Shown here: positions 39,730 to 47,841 of the stretch, piece by piece
Layout: the number at the start of each line of letters is the position of its first letter
Numbering within the stretch: the first letter of the stretch is position 1
Assembly: GCF_019669905.1 (NCBI RefSeq)
Contig: NZ_AP019777.1
Coordinates: 1,612,001-1,676,000 of the forward strand
Origin: Methylomonas koyamae
GTDB lineage: Bacteria > Pseudomonadota > Gammaproteobacteria > Methylococcales > Methylomonadaceae
Length of the DNA stretch: 64,000 nucleotides
Reading direction: 5' to 3'
Notes under the pieces: generated by a model
What the model saw: only the letters and a program-made list of their open reading frames with translations
The model's database searches: none
Told to the model about the DNA's origin: nothing
Translations under genes and position numbers: made by a program

Positions 39730-40926
39730 ATGCAAAGTTTCAAACCGTTTTACATCGCCCGCCTGCCGCGGATTTTGTTCGGCCGCGGCCGTTTAAACGA
39801 AGCTCCGGCTTTGATCGCCGGTTTCGGCCGCAAGGCCTTGTTGGTGACCGGCAAGCAATCGTTTTTCGGCACGCCGCGTTGGCAAAGTTTTATTGATGCG
39901 TTGGCCGGGCATGGCGTTGAATGGTGGCATTGCACGGTGTCCGGCGAACCGTCGCCGCAATTGGTCGACGATACGGTCAGCCGATTCCGCAGCGAGAACA
40001 TCGAAGTCGTCGTTGCCATCGGCGGCGGCAGCGTATTGGACGCGGCCAAGGCCATCGCCGGCTTGCTGTCCAGCGGCGATTCGGTGATGGATTATCTGGA
40101 AGGCGTCGGCCGCAACAAAACCTATCGCGGCCCGAGCACGCCGTTCATCGCCGTACCGACCACCGCCGGCACCGGCAGCGAAGCCACCAAAAACTCCGTA
40201 CTCAGCGTGCAAGGCCCGGACGGCTTCAAAAAATCGTTCCGCGACGAATGCCTGGTGCCGGAATACGCCATCCTCGACCCGGACTTGCTGGCCACTTGCT
40301 CGCCGGCATTGATCGCCGCCGACGGCATGGACGCGTTGACCCAATTGCTGGAATCCTACGTCTCGGCCAAGGCCAATCCGTTCACCGATGCGCTGGCCTG
40401 GAGCGGCATGGCGGCGGTCAAATCCGGCTTTTTCGCGGCCTGGCGCGGCGTGGAACCGGATGCCGGCGAGGGTAGGGCGGCGATGGCCTACGCGGCGCTG
40501 TTGTCCGGCATCACGCTGGCCCAAGTCGGCCTGGGCTCGGTACACGGCCTGGCTTCGCCGCTCGGCGCTTTCTTCCCGATCCCGCACGGCGTGGTCTGCG
40601 GCACACTGGTCGCCGCGGCCACCGAAGTCAACATCCGCGCCATGCAAGCCCGCGAGCCGGCCAATCCGGCGCTGGCCAAATACGCCCAGGTTGGCCGCCT
40701 GCTAAGCGGCGAAAACGGCCTGGACGACCAACAAGCCCGCGATGCCTTGATCGCGCTGCTGGCCGAATGGAGCGACACCTTGCAACTGGAGCGGCTCGGT
40801 GCCTACGGCATCGCCGAATCCGACTTCCCCCACATCGTCGCCAATGCCCGCGGCAGCAGCATGCAAACCAATCCTATCGTGCTGACGGATGCGGAGATTG
40901 AGGCGGTTTTGGCGAGGCGGGTTTGA
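39730..40926 (+). CDS. Iron-containing alcohol dehydrogenase
   Basis: This 398-residue group III alcohol dehydrogenase has the nucleotide site VVAIGGGSVLDAAKAIAG, AVPTTAGTGSEATKNSVL, and metal-site segments GMDALTQLLESYVS and GLGSVHGLASPLGAFFPIPHG. In the first metal segment the usual His of DALTHAIE is Gln; this variant is known in part of the family and may alter metal choice. It could reduce aldehydes to alcohols. The partner ABM gene overlaps its start region. A TTG two codons earlier is a less likely start. Confidence 0.9.
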   Translation: MQSFKPFYIARLPRILFGRGRLNEAPALIAGFGRKALLVTGKQSFFGTPRWQSFIDALAGHGVEWWHCTVSGEPSPQLVDDTVSRFRSENIEVVVAIGGGSVLDAAKAIAGLLSSGDSVMDYLEGVGRNKTYRGPSTPFIAVPTTAGTGSEATKNSVLSVQGPDGFKKSFRDECLVPEYAILDPDLLATCSPALIAADGMDALTQLLESYVSAKANPFTDALAWSGMAAVKSGFFAAWRGVEPDAGEGRAAMAYAALLSGITLAQVGLGSVHGLASPLGAFFPIPHGVVCGTLVAAATEVNIRAMQAREPANPALAKYAQVGRLLSGENGLDDQQARDALIALLAEWSDTLQLERLGAYGIAESDFPHIVANARGSSMQTNPIVLTDAEIEAVLARRV

Positions 40927-41228
40927 TTGGTCTGCCAAACATATCGGTGTGCGATTAGGTTTTTAGCTTCGGCAGAATGAGCTGCTTGTTTAGTGATTGT
41001 TGCGAGCGCGCCGCTTATGCAGATACTGTCGCCACCGTAATAGCCAATTTACTTCGGTTCGAACAAACTCAGCAAACGCTAGCTGGCGAAATTCCGTTAC
41101 ATTTGTCAGGTTAATCTGCCCTTGCGGTCAGTAGCGGAGTGGTATGATGTAGGCATAAACTTACAAGATATTGAACGCTTTGGGCCGCAACCCCGCCGCA
41201 ATTAACCGACTAATGTTCACGATCCGCT
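40927..41228. other. Intergenic region, 302 bp
   Basis: No gene, terminator or repeat stands out. It should contain the promoter for the GGDEF/EAL gene that follows; I cannot place it. Confidence 0.5.
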
Positions 41229-42941
41229 TTGCCTCTCACTAGAAACCCCTGTTATTTCCCGAGTTTAGCTTGGCTTGGCCGCTCCTTGTTTTTGAGCGTC
41301 TGTTACTTTTTGTTAGGTGCGGCCGGCTTGGAGCTGGCGATTGCTCCCGGTTATGCCTCGGCGGTGTTTCCGGCGGCCGGCGTGGCGTTCGGCGCGGTGT
41401 TATGTTCGGGATACCGGATGTTGCCCGGCGTCGGTTTCGGTTCGCTGGCATTGAACTTGTGGGTCGCCGGCCGGCACGGGAGTTTGGACCAAGACGGCGT
41501 GTGGGTGGCCGCGGCCATCGGCTCGGGCGCGGTTTTGCAGGCCTTTGCCGCGGCAGCGTTGGTCAAACGCTTTTTAAAAGACGCCTGGCACGTGCTGGAT
41601 ACCGATAAGCATATCCTGTTGCTGTTGTTGTTGGCCGGGCCGCTGAGTTGCCTGGTTTCGGCTTCGGTCGCCAATCTGGCATTGGCCGGATTCGGCGTAA
41701 TCTCGCGCGGCGAATTACTGTTTAACTGGTGGAACTGGTGGATCGGCGATTCGATCGGCACCTTGCTGTTCGGGCCGATGGCGATGATCGTACTGCAACG
41801 TCAAAACCGGCTCCGGCAAGCCCGGATCAAATTTGTGGCGCTACCTGCACTGACGATTACCGCCGGTATTGTCGCCGCCTTCATTTACGTGTCGCATACC
41901 GAAACCAACCGGATCAAGCAGGAAATTTCCGCTTACGGCTCCTCTCTGAACATCCGGTTGCAAGCCAAGTTGCTCGCCTACGGCGATTTGGTAGAGTCGA
42001 TCTCCAACTTGATTTATGCCTATCCGCGTTTGACTTTTGCCGACTTCGAGCGCTTTACCAGGCCCAGTTTTGCCGAACATCCCGATCTGCAGGCCTTGAG
42101 CTGGAACCCGGTGGTTCGCTACCGGGATAAAGCCGATTTCGAAGCGGCGATGCGGAACGAATTGCACTTGCCCGACATGCGCATCAGCCAAAGAGACGCG
42201 TCGGGAAAGCTGGTTCCGGCCGACGAGCGCGAGACTTATGTCGCCGTGCGCTACATTGCGCCGCTGGACAAGAACCGTTTGGCGCTGGGCTACGATATTG
42301 CGTCGGACGAATTGAGGCATGCCGCAATCGCCGAGGCGGTCAAGCGTAACGAACTGACCGCGTCGGCGCCGTTACGCCTGGTACAGGAAAGCGGCGTCAG
42401 CAGCGGCGTATTGCTGTTGCATCCGGTTTATGCCGAAGCTGCGCAGGCCGCGGCCGGCCCATTCGGGCCGAAAACTCCCAGCGGCTTTGCCGTCGGCGTG
42501 TTTCGGATCGAGGATATGTTGCAGCATCAATTGGCAGCATCGTTGCCTTACGGACTGGCTTTTAGGCTGGAAGACAACGGTGCGCCGGCCGACAACCGGG
42601 TGCTGTACCGTTACGGTGCCCCGCCCGAAGCGGATTTGGCCGAATTTAGCTGGAGCGGCGAAATTCCGTTCAACGGCCGGACATGGTTGGCCACTGTTTA
42701 TCCGATTCGGGAATTCATGGCTGCCAATCGTTCGCTGCTGGCCTGGACCGTGTTGGCGGCCGGTTTGATCTTGGTCAGTTTGTTTCAGGCCTTGTTATTA
42801 GCCATCACCGGCCGCAGCGCGGCAATCGAACGCCAGGTCGACAGGCAAACCAAGCAACTGCGTAGCGAAAGCGAAAAAATATCGCGTTATTGCACAACGC
42901 CAGCGACGGCATCCATATCCTCAGCGTCGAAGGTAACGTAA
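41229..42941 (+). CDS. MASE1-CHASE sensory half of a split GGDEF/EAL protein
   Basis: This frame encodes 570 residues: a MASE1 membrane sensor (about 1-225, eight helices), a CHASE-type extracellular domain (about 235-455), a last helix (about 495-520) and a coiled linker ending QTKQLRSESEKIS. After that the frame runs into 15 unrelated residues and stops. The neighbouring frame continues with a PAS domain exactly here, so the original protein was one MASE1-CHASE-PAS-PAS-GGDEF-EAL polypeptide. The start appears to be TTG at 41229; no ATG fits, and the ribosome site is weak. Whether this half is made alone is unknown. Confidence 0.8.
   Translation: MPLTRNPCYFPSLAWLGRSLFLSVCYFLLGAAGLELAIAPGYASAVFPAAGVAFGAVLCSGYRMLPGVGFGSLALNLWVAGRHGSLDQDGVWVAAAIGSGAVLQAFAAAALVKRFLKDAWHVLDTDKHILLLLLLAGPLSCLVSASVANLALAGFGVISRGELLFNWWNWWIGDSIGTLLFGPMAMIVLQRQNRLRQARIKFVALPALTITAGIVAAFIYVSHTETNRIKQEISAYGSSLNIRLQAKLLAYGDLVESISNLIYAYPRLTFADFERFTRPSFAEHPDLQALSWNPVVRYRDKADFEAAMRNELHLPDMRISQRDASGKLVPADERETYVAVRYIAPLDKNRLALGYDIASDELRHAAIAEAVKRNELTASAPLRLVQESGVSSGVLLLHPVYAEAAQAAAGPFGPKTPSGFAVGVFRIEDMLQHQLAASLPYGLAFRLEDNGAPADNRVLYRYGAPPEADLAEFSWSGEIPFNGRTWLATVYPIREFMAANRSLLAWTVLAAGLILVSLFQALLLAITGRSAAIERQVDRQTKQLRSESEKISRYCTTPATASISSASKVT
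42874..42879 (+). other. Frameshift point: run of six A inside the split GGDEF/EAL gene
   Basis: Upstream codons read GAA-AAA-ATA. Shifting back one base (or adding one A) reads AAA-AAT-ATC-GCG and joins the linker directly to LLHNASDGIHIL, the expected PAS start. This can be an indel mutation, a sequencing error in the homopolymer or slippage. Confidence 0.85.
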
Positions 42942-44968
42942 TAGAAGCCAGCAACTCGTTTTGCGAGATGTTGGGTTATCGGCGGGAAGAAGTTGTCGGT
43001 ATGAACGTCTGCCACTGGGATGCCGGCTTTGCGAATGCCGACCAGTTGCTTGCCGCGCTGAGGACGCAATTCGAAAATCAGGCCCGGTACCAAATCGAGA
43101 CCATGCACCGGCGCAAAGACGGTTCCGTTTTTCACGTCGAAGTCAGCGGCTACCCGCTGGAATTGGACGGAAAACTGGTGTTGTTCAATTCGTCCAGAGA
43201 TATTTCGCAGCGCAAGCAAGCGGACGCCGAATTGCGCATCGCCGCGGTGGCCTTCGAATCGCAGGAGGGCATGGTCGTGACCAATGCCGACGGCGACATC
43301 CTGCGGGTCAATCGGGCGTTCTCTGCCATTACCGGTTACGAGGATGCCGAAGTGATAGGCAAAAACTCCCGTCTGCTGAAATCGGGCCGGCAGGGGGCGG
43401 AGTTTTACCAGGCGATGTGGACCGCGATTGCCGAAACCGGATCGTGGAGCGGCGAGATCTGGAACCGGCGCAAGTCCGGCGAAGTTTATCCGGAGTTGCT
43501 TACGATTACCGCGGTGAAAGACAGCGCCGGCAACCTGACCCATTACGTCGCCGCGCATACCGACATCACCCATAGCAAGGCGGCCGCGGAAAAAATCGAG
43601 CGCTTGGCGTTTTACGATCCGTTAACCAGCCTGGCCAACCGCCGCCTGCTGTTGGACCGGCTGAAACAGGCGCTGGTCGCCAGCGCCCGCAGCGGCTTGG
43701 GCGGCGCCTTGTTGTTTCTGGATTTGGATAATTTCAAGATTCTGAACGATACGCTGGGCCACGATGTCGGCGATTTATTATTGCTGCAAGTGGCGGAGCG
43801 GCTGAAACTTTGCGTTCGGGAAGGCGATACCGTCGCCCGCCTGGGCGGCGACGAATTTGTCGTGATGTTGGAAAATCTGAGTGCGGAGGGGGTCGAAACG
43901 GCTGCTGTTGCCGAGCAGGTAGCCAACAAAATCTTGCTTACCCTGAACCAGCCCTACCGGCTCGGCAACCACCAGCACCGCAGTACGCCGAGTATCGGCA
44001 TCAGCCTGTTCAATCAGGCCGCGCGGGCGCAACAGGCCGAAGAGTTGTTGAAACAGGCCGACATCGCCATGTACCAAGCCAAGAAAACCAGCCGCAATAC
44101 GCTGTGCTTTTTCGACCCGATGCTGCAGATTGCGATCGAAAAACGCGCCGCGCTGGAGCGTGCCTTGAGCCATGCCGTAGCGGCCGGCCAGCTCGAACTG
44201 TATTACCAGATTCAGGTGTTGGCTTCCGGGACGGCGCTCGGCGCCGAGGCTTTGATTCGCTGGCGCCACCCGGAGCAAGGTTTGCTGCTGCCGTCCCAAT
44301 TCATCCCGATTGCCGAGGAGTCCGATCTGATAACAGAGGTTGGCCGCTGGGTCATCGAAACCGCCTGCGCCCATTTGGCAGTGTGGCAATCGCATCCGCG
44401 CACCCGCGAATTGACCTTGTCGATCAATGTCAGTCCGCGCCAGTTCCGACAGCGGGATTTTGTCGACCAGGTTAGGGCGGCTTTACGTCGGCATGATATC
44501 CGTCGGCCGGACCTGCTCAAATTGGAACTGACCGAGAGCATGTTGCTGGACGATATCGACGGCATCGTCCCGACCATGGCCGCCTTGAAACAACTGGGCC
44601 TGCAAATCTCGTTGGACGATTTCGGTACCGGATATTCTTGCCTGCGTTACTTAAAAAGCCTGCCAATCGACCAATTGAAGATCGACCAATCGTTCGTACG
44701 CGATATCGTGACCGACGCCAACGACCGGGCGATTGTCAGGACGGTGCTGGCGATGGCGAGCAGTTTGGAGCTGGATACCATCGCCGAAGGCGTCGAAACC
44801 GACGAGCAGTTCGATATGTTGTTGCATAAGAATTGCCGCTGCTTCCAGGGTTATCTGTTCGGCAAACCGGTGCCGTTCGACCGTTTCTTCGAGGCGGTCG
44901 TCAATCAAAATACCGCCGCGCTTTGCGCGTCAAGGCTGCCGCAAAACCCGCCGGCGGTGATGTCGTAG
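42890..44968 (+). CDS. PAS-PAS-GGDEF-EAL output half of a split c-di-GMP protein
   Basis: This frame encodes 692 residues. It begins in mid-domain at a TTG (HNASDGIHILSVEGNVIEAS), which is a PAS domain, followed by a second PAS, a GGDEF domain and an EAL domain. RLGGDEFVVML has an intact GGDEF active site, and GAEALIRWRHPEQG, LSINVSPRQFRQ, LDDFGTGYSCL, QLKIDQSFV and IAEGVETDEQ give an intact EAL site. So both c-di-GMP synthesis and breakdown are chemically possible. There is no independent ribosome site; the true gene probably starts at 41229 with a frameshift between. Confidence 0.82.
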   Translation: MHNASDGIHILSVEGNVIEASNSFCEMLGYRREEVVGMNVCHWDAGFANADQLLAALRTQFENQARYQIETMHRRKDGSVFHVEVSGYPLELDGKLVLFNSSRDISQRKQADAELRIAAVAFESQEGMVVTNADGDILRVNRAFSAITGYEDAEVIGKNSRLLKSGRQGAEFYQAMWTAIAETGSWSGEIWNRRKSGEVYPELLTITAVKDSAGNLTHYVAAHTDITHSKAAAEKIERLAFYDPLTSLANRRLLLDRLKQALVASARSGLGGALLFLDLDNFKILNDTLGHDVGDLLLLQVAERLKLCVREGDTVARLGGDEFVVMLENLSAEGVETAAVAEQVANKILLTLNQPYRLGNHQHRSTPSIGISLFNQAARAQQAEELLKQADIAMYQAKKTSRNTLCFFDPMLQIAIEKRAALERALSHAVAAGQLELYYQIQVLASGTALGAEALIRWRHPEQGLLLPSQFIPIAEESDLITEVGRWVIETACAHLAVWQSHPRTRELTLSINVSPRQFRQRDFVDQVRAALRRHDIRRPDLLKLELTESMLLDDIDGIVPTMAALKQLGLQISLDDFGTGYSCLRYLKSLPIDQLKIDQSFVRDIVTDANDRAIVRTVLAMASSLELDTIAEGVETDEQFDMLLHKNCRCFQGYLFGKPVPFDRFFEAVVNQNTAALCASRLPQNPPAVMS

Positions 44969-45037
44969 CGGTTGGCAGCGACCTGTCTGTCGGGTTCGGG
45001 CCGGTTTGTTGATCGCGCAGCTAATCGGCGGCTGCGT

Positions 45038-47212
45038 TCATTTGGCGTCCAATAAGACCACACCGTTCCAGCGTTCGGGCGGGTTCCGCCGAAACTCCAC
45101 GGCTTTTTGCAGATAAAACCGGCTGGGGCCGTCGTCGGCGTCAAGCTCCAAGGCGGCTTGTAAGCTCCGGATTGCCTCGGCCCAATCGCCGGCACGAAAC
45201 GCGGCGAGGCCTTCTGCAAAGCGGCTGTGGACAGCATTCGGTTCGGCGTCGCCGCAGCCGACGATTTCCACCAATTCCACCGGCTCGCTCCGGCCGATCA
45301 CGCGGAAGCTGCCGACCGGACGGCTGACGATGCCTTCCAGTTCCGCCGCGATGCTTGCCGTCGCTAGAATCCGCGTTCCCAACGGCGTATTAACGCCTTG
45401 AATCCGCGATGCGGTATTGACCGTGTCGCCGATAGCGCGGTAATGGCTGGTCCGGCCGGCCTCCAGCCGGCCCAGGGTCAGCTCGCCCTGGTGCAGACCG
45501 ATTCGAGTCGCCAACGGCGCCAGCGGCGTAGCTTGGTTGAAGGCCTCCACGGCGGCGGCCATGTCCAGCGCCGCCAGACAGGCGAGCTGTTTTTGCTTGG
45601 CCGGCGGCAGTTCGCACCAGATCGCCATCATCGCGTCGCCGGTAACGTCGGCAATCATGCCTTGGTGGGAAATCACCGGATGGCCCAGCACCTGGTAATA
45701 GGCGTTCAGCAATTGCCACATTTCCCGCGGCGAATGTTGGGCGGCGATTGCCGTGTAACCGGCAATATCGGTAGCCAGGCACAGGCCGCTGACGTCCCGT
45801 TCCGGGCGGGTAGGCGGCAAATGCCGCTCCGCGTGCCAAGCGCCGGGCGCTGCCGGTACGAACGTGGCCCATTGCGGAAACACCTGGCGCACGAAGTTTA
45901 ATAGGCGTTTGCGTTCGCAGATCAGGTCGTAACGCGACCAGGCCAATGCCAGCAGCCATGACAACGGCAGTTGCACCAATAACGGCCCAGCCAGCGGCAG
46001 CCACCAGCGCCACGCGGCAAAGGCATAGACGGCAAATCCGGCGTAGCCCGCGGCTACCACGGCGCTGGCCAGCAGGCCGCGGCGTTTGCGCCGGCTGTTC
46101 AGCAACCCGGCTACGGCCAGGCCGAACGGGCCGGAGACCGTCCAAAACGGCATTGGAATTTCGATAAATGCGGCTTGGCTCAGGTTGGCGAATTGGGTCG
46201 CCATGATCTCGACCCCGGCCATTTTGCCGGTGCGCGAGTCGGAGAACGGCGTCGGGAAAAAATCGGTTTTACCCGGCGAAAATTGGCGGTTGGCGCGGCC
46301 GACGAACACGACTTTGTCGCGTAGATCGCCGATTTTGCCGGAGTAGACGTCGGCGTAAGACTCCATGCACAGCGTTTTCGGCGGGCCGTAATAATTTAGG
46401 TAGCGGCTGTCGCCGTCGCATAGCAGTTTGTCGAAATCGGCGCCCAGGCCGGTCGGCGCCGGGCGATCTTCGGCGGCCAGGCAGTCCCGGCGCCGCTCGG
46501 TCAGCCAGGCGGAGCCGGATTGGCCGCTGTCGGCGAAAGCGGCGGCCGCTTGCCGGGTGTAAGTCCAGGCCAATACCGGCAGGCTGGGCGCGTCGGCCAG
46601 GGCGTCGAAGAAGGTCCAGACTTCGCGCACCTTGCTGTCTTCGGCATCGTTGGCCAGATAAAACGGTGCGCTGTCCAACGCCGCGGCGGCAATCTCAGGC
46701 GTCGCCCGGATTTGGCGCATCGCCACCAATTGCTCAGGCAATTCCGCGTCGGCGTTGCCTTCCAGGGCAACGGCGGTTTGTTTGTTGGTTTCCGAGCATT
46801 CTTCGCGGCCGAAAAAATCGGCTGCGCCGCGGCGGAATTTCTGCACGCACTCGCCGATCAGCACATTGCCAGCTGCCCGCATTGCAGCCGCTAACGCCGG
46901 ATCGACCGCCGGGTTGGCGGCGATGAATTGCAGATCGAAAACGACCAGCTTTACCCCTTGCCGCTGCAATTGCTGAATCAGGTGGGCATGGAAGGCGCGC
47001 CAGCGCGTCAAGTCCTGGCCGACGCCGAGCTGGTTCTCCGACGCTTCGTCCATCGCAACGATGACCACATGCTCCGGCGCCGGCAGCGGTCCGCGCAGGC
47101 GGAATAGGGCGTCTTGGCTGGGGAGTTCCAGGTCGGTAGCGGTAGACACGGCGCCGGCTATCGAACCGGCAATTGCAGCGATTATTACTGGCCGGATAAG
47201 GCGTTGGAGCAT
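45038..47212 (-). CDS. CHASE2-domain class III adenylate cyclase
   Basis: This 724-residue membrane cyclase has an N-terminal helix (8-25), a large periplasmic CHASE2 domain (about 30-345), three helices (about 357-424) and a cytosolic class III cyclase domain (470-660). Metal aspartates are Asp482 in LATDIAGYT and Asp526 in VTGDAMMAIW; transition-state residues are Asn599 and Arg603 in GDTVNTASRI. The last 60 residues resemble one or two TPR-like helices (FRAGDWAEAIRSLQAALELDADD). It is the final gene of a leftward set with a FecR-TPR-barrel protein and a Crp-family regulator, so it probably makes cAMP in response to a periplasmic signal. Confidence 0.88.
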   Translation of the reverse strand: MLQRLIRPVIIAAIAGSIAGAVSTATDLELPSQDALFRLRGPLPAPEHVVIVAMDEASENQLGVGQDLTRWRAFHAHLIQQLQRQGVKLVVFDLQFIAANPAVDPALAAAMRAAGNVLIGECVQKFRRGAADFFGREECSETNKQTAVALEGNADAELPEQLVAMRQIRATPEIAAAALDSAPFYLANDAEDSKVREVWTFFDALADAPSLPVLAWTYTRQAAAAFADSGQSGSAWLTERRRDCLAAEDRPAPTGLGADFDKLLCDGDSRYLNYYGPPKTLCMESYADVYSGKIGDLRDKVVFVGRANRQFSPGKTDFFPTPFSDSRTGKMAGVEIMATQFANLSQAAFIEIPMPFWTVSGPFGLAVAGLLNSRRKRRGLLASAVVAAGYAGFAVYAFAAWRWWLPLAGPLLVQLPLSWLLALAWSRYDLICERKRLLNFVRQVFPQWATFVPAAPGAWHAERHLPPTRPERDVSGLCLATDIAGYTAIAAQHSPREMWQLLNAYYQVLGHPVISHQGMIADVTGDAMMAIWCELPPAKQKQLACLAALDMAAAVEAFNQATPLAPLATRIGLHQGELTLGRLEAGRTSHYRAIGDTVNTASRIQGVNTPLGTRILATASIAAELEGIVSRPVGSFRVIGRSEPVELVEIVGCGDAEPNAVHSRFAEGLAAFRAGDWAEAIRSLQAALELDADDGPSRFYLQKAVEFRRNPPERWNGVVLLDAK

Positions 47213-47401
47213 CGCGATGGTGGTTTTGCTTCGGGGGTGTCGGTAGCTGGGGGGCGCATTTTTACACGAATGTTTTAGCGTGTCCGCGCGGAGAACGGAT
47301 GCACAACCAATTATTCCCCGACCGGTAAATAGAATGCGGAGTCAAAACCGAAGTTATTAGAAACTGATCTGCGTCGGCCAGGGAAACTATATTGCAATTA
47401 T

Positions 47402-47803
47402 TTATTTTTTTGTGTACCCACTTGGACAGTTAGGTAGGGTTTGAGGAATAGTCCAACACGACTCTGTTCCAACCTTGACTTCGCCGCCAACAGTGGTGGA
47501 CGTGGTAGTCAAACAACACGTTGTGCTTCCCACTTTACGGCTTAGCGTGGAGGTGTAAACCTCTTGGGTTACGAATTCGTCTTTAAAAATTTTGCATTGG
47601 TTTTCACCGGGTTCCGCTGTGCAAGGCACCGGTTTGACCGATTCACCGGTACTCGGATTTTTATATTCATTTAGCGTGACGACGTTTAAGGCTTTTGGGG
47701 TAAATATAAACGTCGCTACGCCAATAATTAGCGCTACGCTTAATAGCTTGAACGACTCGTTTTGTCGAGTCCAAGCAGCACAAATCTTTCTAATAATTTC
47801 CAT
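47402..47803 (-). CDS. Small Cys-rich membrane-anchored protein of unknown function
   Basis: This 133-residue protein has one N-terminal membrane helix (about 20-36, LLSVALIIGVATFIFTP), then a periplasmic or exterior tail with six cysteines: PCTAEPGENQC, STTCC, ESC and NC. The even number and spacing suggest disulfides. I know no family. It lies 38 bp after the FecR-TPR-barrel gene and before the CHASE2 cyclase, all leftward. It is less GC-rich than its neighbours. It may be a bridge or ligand for the CHASE2 sensor; that is only a guess from position. Confidence 0.6.
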   Translation of the reverse strand: MEIIRKICAAWTRQNESFKLLSVALIIGVATFIFTPKALNVVTLNEYKNPSTGESVKPVPCTAEPGENQCKIFKDEFVTQEVYTSTLSRKVGSTTCCLTTTSTTVGGEVKVGTESCWTIPQTLPNCPSGYTKK

Positions 47804-47841
47804 TATTGTGTCCCCTGTTATTTTAATGATTGAATTTTTTT

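Noticed and set aside
42874..42879. Classic programmed -1 frameshift heptamer for the GGDEF/EAL gene
   Set aside because: The zero-frame codons are GAA-AAA-ATA, which do not fit X-XXY-YYZ, and I see no clear stimulating hairpin; simple slippage or an indel is more likely.
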